Assembly: GCF_014656435.1 (NCBI RefSeq)
Contig: NZ_BNCK01000001.1
Coordinates: 372,001 to 436,000, forward strand
Reading direction: 5' to 3'
DNA length: 64,000 bases
DNA from: Thalassotalea marina
GTDB taxonomy: Bacteria; Pseudomonadota; Gammaproteobacteria; Enterobacterales; Alteromonadaceae
Shown here in pieces: positions 49,650 to 58,194 of the stretch. A program made the position numbers and the translations under genes. The notes under the pieces are model-generated. The model worked only from the letters and a program-made list of their open reading frames with translations, made no database searches and was not told where the DNA came from. Each line of letters begins with the position of its first letter. Position 1 is the stretch's first letter.

Positions 49650-50492
49650 TTATCGTTGAATCTCTAACGTATCTTCATGAAGATCTTGTAAATCATCCTC
49701 GTCTAAATCTAGGGTAGTGAGTATCTGATCTTTTAGGAAAGGCCAATCTGCAGAATCCCTAAAGTACTTATGATTATGTACTAAGTTCTCGGCTAATTTC
49801 AGTACGGCAAAATAAAACTGTTGATCAATATCTGCTTTCACGTCGAGAAAGTTTCGATCATGGTGAGATAAGATAAGCTGACAAATATCGCGTGGTAATC
49901 GCCAAGACGATGCAACGTAGTAACCAATAGTGGCATGGTTTACGTTGTACACGGAATCTTCAATCGAGGTTAATGTTTCACTGGGTGTTTTAATCGCGTG
50001 TTCAAAGGTTTCAGCATAGTCTGGATATTTCATCGCCATCACAGGAATGCCGCAATCATGAAATAAACCTAATGAAAATAGTTTATCAATGGATACTTGA
50101 TGTTTTAATCGCTTTGCAATAAACACACTGGTATTGGCAATATTTTGTGTGTTATGCCAAAAGTCGTCTAAAGTGATACTGCACTCTTGTTGTTCAAAAC
50201 TTTTTTGAATTAAAACATTGGTTACCAGTGACGTGATGCCGGTTATACCAATAAAACGGCAGGCTTTATGAATATCTGAAATTGAACGGGACAGGCCATA
50301 AATTGGCGAATTTATGGTTTTTAATACCGTTGATGCGACCGCAATATCTTGGGAAATAATTCGGCTAATGTCATTGATTTCTGGCTCAGGACTTGCCATT
50401 AATTGTTGTAGTTTAACGAGTAATTCTGGCTGCGCAGGGACCGAAAATCCGCGCCCAATATCATCCAGTACTTTTTGATCTACTTGTAACAT
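49650..50492 (-). CDS. HDOD domain protein
   Basis: The 280-residue protein is nearly all one HDOD domain (about residues 15-215), with the LLVKLQQLMASPEPEINDISRIISQDIAVASTVLKTINSPIYGL opening region and the degenerate HD motif LGLFHDCGIPVMAMKYP and NHATIGYYVASSWRLPRDICQLILSHHD. HDOD proteins take part in signalling downstream of two-component systems and c-di-GMP, though their chemistry is often lost. There is no attached output domain. It converges with the hybrid kinase gene with 17 bases between stops. Confidence 0.9.
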   Translation of the reverse strand: MLQVDQKVLDDIGRGFSVPAQPELLVKLQQLMASPEPEINDISRIISQDIAVASTVLKTINSPIYGLSRSISDIHKACRFIGITGITSLVTNVLIQKSFEQQECSITLDDFWHNTQNIANTSVFIAKRLKHQVSIDKLFSLGLFHDCGIPVMAMKYPDYAETFEHAIKTPSETLTSIEDSVYNVNHATIGYYVASSWRLPRDICQLILSHHDRNFLDVKADIDQQFYFAVLKLAENLVHNHKYFRDSADWPFLKDQILTTLDLDEDDLQDLHEDTLEIQR

Positions 50493-50610
50493 AGCTCTTA
50501 CTGCATAGTTGATAAATGCATATGGTATAGCTATTTACTATGGCTTAATTTGACTTAACTTACAATGACAAAGTAAGTTATAGCAGCCTTTATTTAACAC
50601 AAATCAAACA

Positions 50611-51660
50611 ATGAACAATTTAAAAAAAATAATTCTATGTACCTTATCTCTCGCCACATTTAATAGCTATGCAAGTAGCGAGCAAACTCATCTACCTCAA
50701 TGGACGGTAAGTCAATTGCCCAATAAAGCATCATTGCGTGGCAGTGCTGCTGTTGATAATAAACTTTGGGTAACTGGAACTAAAGGGAGTGTTTATGTCA
50801 GTGAAAACCTTGGCCAGCAGTGGCGAAATGTTTCACCTAGCCAATATAAGTCACTGGATTTTCGTGATATTCACGTGTTTGATAAACAAACCGCGATTAT
50901 CATGAGTGTTGGCTCTGGAGACGATTCAAAATTATTAAAAACTCAAGACGGCGGTAACAGCTGGGCACTACTTTATCAAAATAAAGATAAGGAAGGCTTT
51001 TTTGATGCGATTGATTTTTGGGATGATAAAACTGGCTTAATGCTCGGCGATCCGGTTGATGGCTATTATGTTGTTAAGAAAACAACAGATGGTGGTAACA
51101 CTTGGCGACGAATTGCCAAAAGTAAGTTACCAGCGATTATTGAAAAAGAATCTGCTTTTGCTGCCAGTGGCAATACGCTAATTGTTGGAGAAGAGGGTAA
51201 AGCTTGGAGCACCACAGGTGGATTCTCTGCGTCTGTTTATGAGTCAAATGATTGGGGAGAAACATGGCAACGCCAAGCGGTACCTTTGTATAGTGAAACA
51301 CAAACTGCAGGTGGTTATGGATTGGCTCAAAATACACAAGGGCAAATATTTGTCCTTGGCGGTGACTTTCAACAACGCCCTGCAAAGTATGCAAACATAG
51401 CAACTAAATTAGATACATGGTACCAAGTTGATGCCAAAGAGCGAGGTTTACGAACCGCGATGAGTTGTTATGAGTCAATCTGTATTACCACAGGCAAAAC
51501 AGGTAGCGACTATTCAAGCGATGACGGAAAAACTTGGCAACCTTTAGATAATTTACAAGCTGTAGAAGGTGATAGAGGTTTTTATACCTTGGCAAATGAT
51601 GGGAACATTTTTGTTAGCGCTGGCGCTGAAGGTAAAGTCGGCGTTTTAATTGTAAAATAG
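50611..51660 (+). CDS. secreted BNR/YCF48-type beta-propeller protein
   Basis: The 349-residue protein has a signal peptide (about residues 1-22, ending SYAS) and repeated Asp-box-like units such as SENLGQQWRNV, TQDGGNSWALLY, TTDGGNTWRRIA, SNDWGETWQRQA and SDDGKTWQPL. These are the sialidase-type BNR repeats of the YCF48/photosystem-assembly-like family (often annotated as oxidoreductase or glycosyl hydrolase). No catalytic residues of a sialidase are seen. It probably folds as a propeller for binding; ligand unknown. It ends before a bidirectional terminator. Confidence 0.85.
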   Translation: MNNLKKIILCTLSLATFNSYASSEQTHLPQWTVSQLPNKASLRGSAAVDNKLWVTGTKGSVYVSENLGQQWRNVSPSQYKSLDFRDIHVFDKQTAIIMSVGSGDDSKLLKTQDGGNSWALLYQNKDKEGFFDAIDFWDDKTGLMLGDPVDGYYVVKKTTDGGNTWRRIAKSKLPAIIEKESAFAASGNTLIVGEEGKAWSTTGGFSASVYESNDWGETWQRQAVPLYSETQTAGGYGLAQNTQGQIFVLGGDFQQRPAKYANIATKLDTWYQVDAKERGLRTAMSCYESICITTGKTGSDYSSDDGKTWQPLDNLQAVEGDRGFYTLANDGNIFVSAGAEGKVGVLIVK

Positions 51661-51682
51661 CGCACTTATTTGAGTTAACATT

Positions 51683-51711
51683 AAAACAGGCTGATTGGTC
51701 AGCCTGTTTTG
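51683..51711. terminator. bidirectional terminator
   Basis: AAAACAGGCTGA (51683-51694) pairs with TCAGCCTGTTTT (51699-51710) around a 4-base loop, between two convergent genes. Confidence 0.9.
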
Positions 51712-51724
51712 TAACCACATGAAC

Positions 51725-52648
51725 TTAGTTGTTGCCTTCTTCTAAGATACAGTAAAAGTTAAAGGCGTTGGGGTGTTTGTTGCCCTCTGCATCTGTGTAT
51801 TGTCCTAAAATAAATTCATACGGCATATAACAATAGCCATCTATGCCAAAGTCTTTCCCGTAAGAGTTGCGGATCAATATTGCCTGTTTCTCGTCATCAA
51901 AACCTACCGCACACACAGCATGGCCACCAATGCGAAGTTCGTCTTCGGCAGGCATAGGCATCTCGCCATTTGCCGCAATGTCAAAGAAACTTTGTGGCTC
52001 GATAAAACCAAAAACAATAGGCGTTTTATTGCTAAGCGCATGTTTGATTTCGTTCATTCCGTTTTCTATTGAAAGCTGTGTGTACTTGATATTGTTAAAT
52101 TCTTTCGCTTGTACTTTGGCTTCTTCAGAGGGTTTTTGTTCAAGTAAGGATTTAATCAGCGATTCTTTTTCTTGTAAAATCCGGCTCATCTCCTGTGTAA
52201 TTTCTTCCAATGTGCCATCTTTTGCTAATTGCCAAAGTGATTGTGGCACTGACGTTTCAGGGTAAGGCCAAAGCTCTGCACAACAAACGCCAAAACTGGT
52301 TAATACGGTAAAGCCATCGTCCAAATAAACTGGAGTGTTTTCCAGCTCTTTGTTACTTAATAAGCGCTCGTAATAATAAATAAACATTGCGGATGCTTTT
52401 GACCCATTGCCGCATTCAAAAAAGTGGTCTTGTTCACGGTTAAGGGTAATTTCTACTGCTGCTGAAAGCGCACAGCCACTGCATGAATTAAGTAAACCTT
52501 GGTCTAATACTGGTGATAACAGGTAAGGGCGTAAATCAATTTTTTCAGTTATTTCGCACCAACCATTTGAACAACAGCCAGGTTGATAAAGAGTGGGGGC
52601 TTGGCAATTATGGTTAGGCTCTACCGTACGGCAGTATAGGTGACGCAT
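51725..52648 (-). CDS. papain-like (C1 family) cysteine peptidase with cysteine-rich N terminus
   Basis: From ATG 52648, which has an AAGGA ribosome-binding site 5 bases upstream, the protein is 307 residues; an upstream ATG at 52669 is possible. It has no signal peptide or membrane segment, so it appears cytoplasmic. The C1 fold residues are present: Gln50 and Cys56 in LDQGLLNSCSGCALSAAVE, His243 in GGHAVCAVGFDD and Asn261 in IRNSYGKDFG. The first 31 residues contain five Cys (positions 6, 15, 25, 26, 31) of unknown purpose, perhaps metal or disulphide. A charged helical insert lies near residues 150-185. Such peptidases are known in scattered bacteria, with unclear targets. It diverges from the ParD-like gene. 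Confidence 0.85.
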   Translation of the reverse strand: MRHLYCRTVEPNHNCQAPTLYQPGCCSNGWCEITEKIDLRPYLLSPVLDQGLLNSCSGCALSAAVEITLNREQDHFFECGNGSKASAMFIYYYERLLSNKELENTPVYLDDGFTVLTSFGVCCAELWPYPETSVPQSLWQLAKDGTLEEITQEMSRILQEKESLIKSLLEQKPSEEAKVQAKEFNNIKYTQLSIENGMNEIKHALSNKTPIVFGFIEPQSFFDIAANGEMPMPAEDELRIGGHAVCAVGFDDEKQAILIRNSYGKDFGIDGYCYMPYEFILGQYTDAEGNKHPNAFNFYCILEEGNN

Positions 52649-52763
52649 ATATGTCCTTATGATTCGCATTATTTTTTTAGCTACTCTAAAAGTAAATGTC
52701 GATTAAAGCCAGCGCTTACCATTAAACAGCAAAATAAAAACTTTATGTTTATATGTGAATTAT

Positions 52764-52787
52764 ATATGATTTATATATGAATCATAT
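52764..52787. promoter_or_regulatory. inverted repeat, likely operator of the ParD-like/map unit
   Basis: ATATGATT (52764-52771) and AATCATAT (52780-52787) are perfect inverted copies with an 8-base AT spacer, ending 12 bases before the ParD-like ATG. Ribbon-helix-helix antitoxins typically bind such sites to repress their own genes; that is inference here. Confidence 0.55.
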
Positions 52788-52799
52788 TTTTGGTGAGTT

Positions 52800-53024
52800 A
52801 TGGGAATCGTAAAAATTTCAGATGAATTACATGAAGAAGTGAGAAAAGCCAGCACAGTGATGTCTCGTTCTATCAATGCGCAAGCTGAGTTTTGGATCAA
52901 AGTGGGGATGCAGGCAGAATTAAATCCGCAGCTAAGCTTTAATGAGTTGATGCTTGAGTTGCTAAAAGCGGCTCAGATAAATCAAATGCCAATCGTTGAA
53001 AAGGCTCAAACCGATAATGCGTAA
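52800..53024 (+). CDS. ParD-like ribbon-helix-helix protein
   Basis: The 74-residue protein begins GIVKISDELHEEVRKASTVMSRSINAQAEFWIKVGMQAE, a ribbon-helix-helix pattern of the ParD-like (DUF3423-type) family. It has a GGTGAG ribosome-binding site. No ParE-type toxin lies next to it; instead its 3' end overlaps a methionine aminopeptidase gene by 8 bases. It may be an autoregulator of that gene rather than an antitoxin. A perfect inverted repeat lies just upstream. Confidence 0.85.
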   Translation: MGIVKISDELHEEVRKASTVMSRSINAQAEFWIKVGMQAELNPQLSFNELMLELLKAAQINQMPIVEKAQTDNA

Positions 53025-53814
53025 GCAAGTAATCATTAAAAATGCTGCTGAAATTGAGTTAATGCGCACGTCAGGTCAGCTGCTTGCTCAGGTCTTTCAA
53101 ATGCTTGATGGTTTTATAACGCCAGGGATCTCAACGATGGAGATCAACAATAAAGTTGAAGATTTTATCGTCAATAGTTTAAATGCTAGGCCGGCAAGTA
53201 AAGGGCAATATGATTATCCGTATTCGCTAAACACCTCAATTAATGAAGTTGTTTGCCATGGTATGCCGAGTGTCACTCAAAAGTTAAAAGCAACAGACAT
53301 AGTCAATGTTGATATTACCCTAGAGAAAAATGGATTTATTGCCGACTCAAGCAAAATGTTTGTGATGCCAGAGGCGACACCTAGGGCAAATCATTTAGTT
53401 AAAGTAACCCAAGAAGCGATGTGGCAGGGCATAAAACAAGTAAAACCGAATGTTAAGCTTGGCGATATCGGTTTTGCTATTCAACAACATGCAGAAAAAC
53501 ACGGTTTTAGTGTAGTAAGAGATTATTGTGGTCACGGCATTGGCAGAGAAATGCACGAGGGGCCGGATGTATTGCATTATGGCAAAGTAAATACTGGCCT
53601 AACTTTAAAGCCAGGCATGACATTCACCATTGAACCTATGATCAATCAAGGCACTTATAAAACAAAAACCAAAAAAGATGGTTGGACTGTTATCACTCGA
53701 GATAAAAAGCTTTCAGCGCAATTTGAACATACTATTTTGGTCACCGAAACCGGATTTGAAGTGCTGAGCTTTCGTGAACAGGAAGCCCAGCTAGGTTTCT
53801 CAAAATATGGCTAG
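53017..53814 (+). CDS. map: type I methionine aminopeptidase
   Basis: Map removes the initiator methionine from new proteins. From ATG 53017 (inside the end of the ParD-like gene) the protein is 265 residues, the E. coli type Ia length with no N-terminal zinc finger. It has NEVVCHGMPS with the catalytic His, VNVDITLEKNGFIADSSKMF (metal Asp; the second metal Asp of the usual D-T motif is replaced in context by DSSKMF), HGIGREMHEGPDVLHYG, FTIEPMI and QFEHTILVTETG. The HTGD-like region usually reads GDTS/C, so S at this place is a small change. Probably a paralogue of the housekeeping map that sits beside rpsB elsewhere. Confidence 0.93.
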   Translation: MRKQVIIKNAAEIELMRTSGQLLAQVFQMLDGFITPGISTMEINNKVEDFIVNSLNARPASKGQYDYPYSLNTSINEVVCHGMPSVTQKLKATDIVNVDITLEKNGFIADSSKMFVMPEATPRANHLVKVTQEAMWQGIKQVKPNVKLGDIGFAIQQHAEKHGFSVVRDYCGHGIGREMHEGPDVLHYGKVNTGLTLKPGMTFTIEPMINQGTYKTKTKKDGWTVITRDKKLSAQFEHTILVTETGFEVLSFREQEAQLGFSKYG

Positions 53815-55565
53815 TGGGATGGGGCGATAGCAATCGTTTCTGTTGGCGTTATTTTTACTTGGTTACGCCCTGAAGATTTTGCCAAATAAAGGGCTCTATC
53901 TGCAGCATCTGTTGCACTCTTAATGGATTCATCTGGTAAATTAAATTGATGAATACCAGCGCTAACGGTAAAGGTAATTTGGGTATCGCCGTCTGCTTGC
54001 ATTTTAAAATTACTGGCAGCAAGGCGAATACGTTCAGCGACCTTATAGGCATTGCTGGCGTCACAATCGGGTAATAACAGCAAAAACTCTTCTCCGCCAA
54101 AACGGCAAACAATATCAACATTTCGTTGATGTTGTTTTAATAGTTTGCCAAACGCGATAATGACATCATCACCGACCAAATGGCCAAAATTGTCGTTAAT
54201 TTTCTTAAAGTGATCGATATCAAGAACCATTAAACTTACCGCTGTTTTTGTCCTTTTGGCTTGCTCTATTGCTTGTTTTGCTGCAATTTCAAAATATCGA
54301 CGATTATAAAGGCCTGTCATTGGGTCTGTATCTGCCAGCCTTTTAAGTTCTTCCTGTTTACCTTTAATACGTTCTAATTCATTAATTCGGTAAGATAAAA
54401 CAAATGCCATCATTAGGGCTTCAAGTAAAATACCAATGCCCACACCATGGCTATTAATCTGATTAAATTCACTAATTCCTTTGTAATAAAATACCGCTGA
54501 CATGTTAAATGCGATAAACATAAAGTGCCCTAAAAAGAAGTACTTTGCTAGCGGCTCTCGTTTGCGCCAAAGTGAAATAGAAACGCCAAATGTGATTAAC
54601 ATCATAATCGCCGCTAATGTACTTGCAGGTTTTAGCGCGGCGGTAATATCAATCAAGCTATAGATGAAGTCGCCGACAAGCAGTAAAAGCAATAAACATA
54701 AGGCTATATGCTCTTTTGGATGGCGTTTACGCGTGTCAAAAATTAACATGATAAACAGTACTAAAAAGCTAGGCATGCTCAATACTGTGGAATTAAATTG
54801 AAAAACTTCTGCACTAAAAACGCCAAAAAAGTTGGCAGCTACACCATAGGAAAGTGACACCCAAATAGTGCCTGAAATCAAATAAAGTGCATAAACAACA
54901 TTTTCAATTTTGTGCGCAGAGATATACAAAAAGAAGTTATATATCATTAGTGCCAGCATCATACCGACTAACAGGGCAATATAATTGCCGGTAGATACTA
55001 ATGCTTTTTTAGAGGCTTCTTCATCAAACAAACTTAGCTGATACCATTGATGCGAAAAAGAGATGTTTTTCACATAAATTGTCTTTGACTCATTTGGTGC
55101 TAATTCAAATGAAAATACTGCTGTACCACCGTACATCATAGGTTTGTCGCCACTTTGGTAAAGTGGAATATCAATATGATTTAACACCTGTTGGTGCTGA
55201 GTTTCATAAAAACTTACTGCTTTTAGATGGTAAGCGTAAGGGTGGTGTACAAACAGACGAATTTTTTCACTGTGTTGGTTGAACACTTGTATTTTCGACC
55301 AAGTAACCATAGCGTTGGTACCTAAGGTCAACATACTTGTTGAAGGGGTAAAGGATTGTTGTATTACTTCAGAAAATGGCATTTCTTCTGAGCTATCAAT
55401 AAAGTAACTCATGGGAAATTCTGCTAACTCTACTTTCGCTGACTCGACGACAATCGTCGGTTCGTCAGCACCGAACGCTGAAGGCACACCATTGAGCACC
55501 ACTAGCAGTAGTGTTGTTAAAAACACTTTTAATATCAGGGGTATTCCAGTCCCTTTCAACGACAT
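53811..55565 (-). CDS. 7TMR-DISM diguanylate cyclase (GGDEF)
   Basis: The protein (584 residues from ATG 55565, which has a GGAG ribosome-binding site; a TTG lies 9 bases upstream) has a signal peptide, a periplasmic 7TMR-DISM extracellular domain (about residues 35-175), seven membrane helices (about 180-385), and a C-terminal GGDEF domain. The active-site motif is RFGGEEF, and RNVD exactly five residues before GGEEF is an intact allosteric I-site. It should therefore make c-di-GMP with product feedback. Its stop overlaps the convergent map stop by 4 bases. A c-di-GMP riboswitch lies 2.7 kb away. Confidence 0.93.
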   Translation of the reverse strand: MSLKGTGIPLILKVFLTTLLLVVLNGVPSAFGADEPTIVVESAKVELAEFPMSYFIDSSEEMPFSEVIQQSFTPSTSMLTLGTNAMVTWSKIQVFNQHSEKIRLFVHHPYAYHLKAVSFYETQHQQVLNHIDIPLYQSGDKPMMYGGTAVFSFELAPNESKTIYVKNISFSHQWYQLSLFDEEASKKALVSTGNYIALLVGMMLALMIYNFFLYISAHKIENVVYALYLISGTIWVSLSYGVAANFFGVFSAEVFQFNSTVLSMPSFLVLFIMLIFDTRKRHPKEHIALCLLLLLLVGDFIYSLIDITAALKPASTLAAIMMLITFGVSISLWRKREPLAKYFFLGHFMFIAFNMSAVFYYKGISEFNQINSHGVGIGILLEALMMAFVLSYRINELERIKGKQEELKRLADTDPMTGLYNRRYFEIAAKQAIEQAKRTKTAVSLMVLDIDHFKKINDNFGHLVGDDVIIAFGKLLKQHQRNVDIVCRFGGEEFLLLLPDCDASNAYKVAERIRLAASNFKMQADGDTQITFTVSAGIHQFNLPDESIKSATDAADRALYLAKSSGRNQVKITPTETIAIAPSH

Positions 55566-55701
55566 TTTCTCCAATCCTAATTATCAGTTAAATTTTTACT
55601 GTTTTAGTAAAGAATGTCGAGGATAATTTGTTGAATATCAGCTGAAAAATTTAAATTGGCTAAAAAGTTTCAACACCATATCAACAAAAGGATAAGTTGG
55701 G

Positions 55702-56610
55702 TTATTGCATCAATACTTGTTGGTTAAATTTCTGCTCTAAATATTTTTCATCTAAGCTGTGATGCCAAAGGTTTTTCTTTTGCCCTTTATCTCTTGCTAT
55801 TTCGCCAACTCTACCGGGGTTAAATTTGAAAATTCTTGTTGTTTGGTAGTCAGTAATTTTGTCGGTGTAAGCATCTTCAACGGGTATAATTTTCCAGCCT
55901 TGTTTTCTTAGTTCAGTGACTAGATCGCCAATAAACAATGCAGATATATCCATTTCATGTAATAGCAACACATGTTTGGGTGAGTAACCTAAATGTTTTA
56001 TCGCCAGTTCGTCGTAGTAATTAATGCTGTCGATCAGTTGCTCAACATAAAATTGACTCATACGTTGCATATCAATGGCAATACCTTGTTTTATCGTATT
56101 TTGGAATAAGCTCTCTATGTGCCAATCGTAGTTGTTTAGCGTGATATAAGCATTTAAATAGCCATTGTCGGCCAATGTTTTACGCATCCCATCGCGTTTT
56201 TCTTGTGTATCACCCTCTCTAAGGTAGGGAAAGCGAAACCACTTTTTATAGTTTTTAAACGTTGAAAGTTTTTCGTCGGCCAGTAAGAAATTTTCCTGAT
56301 ATTGGGCTAGCGTCAGTTGATTAAAATTAGGATGGTTATGGGTATGGTTGGCAATTACATGGCCTGCGTTGGCGTATAGTTTTAATCGCTCTATGCCTTC
56401 TTTATCTAAGCGACTACTCACCGAAAAAAATGCTACTTGTGGTACATCATGTTGTTTTAATTGTTCAATTAATTTGAGTGCTCGTGTTTTACCGTCAAAA
56501 TAACCAGTGGCATGCCTTGGTGAGTCATCAAAAGTAATGGCTATTTCTTTAGCCTGACTTTGATTTAGACAAAAAATAACAAACAATGAAACGGCCAACT
56601 TTAACTTCAT
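55702..56610 (-). CDS. secreted polysaccharide deacetylase family protein
   Basis: The 302-residue protein has a signal peptide (about residues 1-20) and a NodB-type domain with IAITFDDSPRHATGYF, where the first Asp is the likely catalytic base, and HVIANHTHNHPNF, which supplies the metal His pair. The C-terminal part has HVLLLHEMDISALFIGDLV, typical of a distinct subgroup of these enzymes. Substrate is likely an N-acetylated polymer or oligomer (chitin or peptidoglycan), suggested by the neighbouring oxidase. It has no carbohydrate-binding module, unlike the deacetylase at 41249. Confidence 0.88.
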   Translation of the reverse strand: MKLKLAVSLFVIFCLNQSQAKEIAITFDDSPRHATGYFDGKTRALKLIEQLKQHDVPQVAFFSVSSRLDKEGIERLKLYANAGHVIANHTHNHPNFNQLTLAQYQENFLLADEKLSTFKNYKKWFRFPYLREGDTQEKRDGMRKTLADNGYLNAYITLNNYDWHIESLFQNTIKQGIAIDMQRMSQFYVEQLIDSINYYDELAIKHLGYSPKHVLLLHEMDISALFIGDLVTELRKQGWKIIPVEDAYTDKITDYQTTRIFKFNPGRVGEIARDKGQKKNLWHHSLDEKYLEQKFNQQVLMQ

Positions 56611-56690
56611 GACTTACCCTTAACTCCATATAGAATTTTAATTGTGCAGAAAAATAGTGGTCAATGCTATAGCTGAAGAAATTGCTTACA

Positions 56691-56717
56691 AAATAAGAGG
56701 CAGAAAATCTGCCTCTT
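56691..56717 (-). terminator. intrinsic terminator after the LPMO gene
   Basis: AAGAGGCAGA (56695-56704) pairs with TCTGCCTCTT (56708-56717), with a 3-base loop and a T-rich end on the minus strand. It lies 31 bases after the stop codon of the oxidase gene. Confidence 0.85.
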
Positions 56718-56748
56718 GCGTTTAAACGAGTTTAATTAATAACTGGTA

Positions 56749-58194
56749 TTAAAGTGCTCGCCAAGCCATTTCCCAATCCGTACCTACACCAGGTTCAAAT
56801 TGGTTTGCACTTGCCGAGTATTGCACGCAGAAACCGTTGTATGGCCATGGTTTGCATTGATACAACTTACCTGTCTTGGGCTGGAACACCACTGTGCCCG
56901 CTTTATATTGTGGCAATCCTTCTGGAAAGCTAAATTCAGCTTCATCAGGTGTACCAGGCTCAGGTGGCGTTGTACCATCGTTAACGGTAATGTTGAGATG
57001 GAAACCTAGTTGGCTTTGGCTGCCATTTTCCGCTTGGGTTTCTATCGTTAAATTATAGTGGCCAGCTTTTGCATTTTCATAAACTAAAGAAAAGTCAGTA
57101 GTCCCCGCTTCAACTGTTTCGGTAAATTGCACTACTGAATTGTAGTGGCTATTTAACGTCACGTTAACGGTGGCAGGCATGTCAACGTCATAAGTAAAAT
57201 CAATGGCTACCTGATCATTGTCAATGTAGTAGTGATGTTTAACTCCTTCAATTGATACCTCAGCTTGCGGTGGTGGCGCTTTCACGTAACTAAGTTCTAC
57301 ACGCTCGATGCCTGAACCAGATTGTGCAAAAATTTCATTTTTACCATCAACAGGCACTATTTCATTTTCAGCATTTAAAACACCGGCTTGTAACCATGAC
57401 TGGTTAGCATTAATGGTTTGTGCCATTAATTTAGGCCAAAAAGTGGCGCTTCCTTCTTCATCGGATGTTATCGTTAACTCAGTTTTTAATGCGGTTAATT
57501 CACCACTTGTTCCAAAAACGCGAGCAATAACTTTATCGTCTTGTTTTAAATCATGAATTGCGTTGATATCACCAACATCCAGCCACTGTATTTCAGATTG
57601 GTCGCCGTTATCTATCATCACATCCATTACGTTATAAAAACTCATTGGTGTATCACCCACGTCCCAAACGCCCAATATAACGTGATAACCATTACGATCA
57701 GCTGGCACGTTACACAGATGGGTTAAAGTTCTTGGTGGTTGTTTATAATGACCTTCGTAACTACAAAACGGCACTGACTCAAATTGGTCACGTGTTAGTG
57801 GCGCATTTGCGTCCCAGTTTGCTTTAGTAATGAAGTAGCGCCAGTCTCGAGTAGAATGTGCTGCGGTAAATGTCCAAATAAACTCATTGGCACCAGCGCT
57901 GATCGGACGTTTAGTCCATCGGCTAATGGTTTGAGCATTTAACGGTGAAAAAACCGGTAGACCCGCGCTGGCAATCTGCCCGTCCATTGGGCCAGTTTCA
58001 GGAAAGCGATCTCTTCCTTCAATACTTTGCGGCTCATAAACAACATTACCACAACGCTGGTTTTCACCTAAGCGGCATAAGTAGCCACGCGACTCTGGTT
58101 TACTGATGTAGCCATGTGCGGCTACTTGGTTTGGAACAATAGAAAACATCCCCAACATCAGTGGAGATAACAGTGTTAATTTTAAGTTTTTCAT
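56749..58194 (-). CDS. gbpA: GbpA-like lytic polysaccharide monooxygenase (AA10) with chitin-binding module
   Basis: The 481-residue protein has a signal peptide cleaved after AAQVAA-like PNQVAA, exposing His27 as the N-terminal copper-brace residue in HGYISKPESRGYLC. The second copper His is His113 in AAHSTRDW. The AA10 domain covers about residues 27-205; GbpA-like domains 2 and 3 follow (about 215-400), and a CBM5/12 module ends the protein (428-478; YKAGTVVFQPKTGKLYQCKPWPYNGFC). In Vibrio cholerae GbpA is a secreted colonisation factor that binds chitin. The leader contains a c-di-GMP-I riboswitch. The gbpA symbol is by domain order and leader. Confidence 0.92.
   Translation of the reverse strand: MKNLKLTLLSPLMLGMFSIVPNQVAAHGYISKPESRGYLCRLGENQRCGNVVYEPQSIEGRDRFPETGPMDGQIASAGLPVFSPLNAQTISRWTKRPISAGANEFIWTFTAAHSTRDWRYFITKANWDANAPLTRDQFESVPFCSYEGHYKQPPRTLTHLCNVPADRNGYHVILGVWDVGDTPMSFYNVMDVMIDNGDQSEIQWLDVGDINAIHDLKQDDKVIARVFGTSGELTALKTELTITSDEEGSATFWPKLMAQTINANQSWLQAGVLNAENEIVPVDGKNEIFAQSGSGIERVELSYVKAPPPQAEVSIEGVKHHYYIDNDQVAIDFTYDVDMPATVNVTLNSHYNSVVQFTETVEAGTTDFSLVYENAKAGHYNLTIETQAENGSQSQLGFHLNITVNDGTTPPEPGTPDEAEFSFPEGLPQYKAGTVVFQPKTGKLYQCKPWPYNGFCVQYSASANQFEPGVGTDWEMAWRAL

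Noticed and set aside
52800-53814. A ParDE toxin-antitoxin system
   Set aside because: The RHH protein is ParD-like, but no ParE-type frame is present; the partner is a methionine aminopeptidase.
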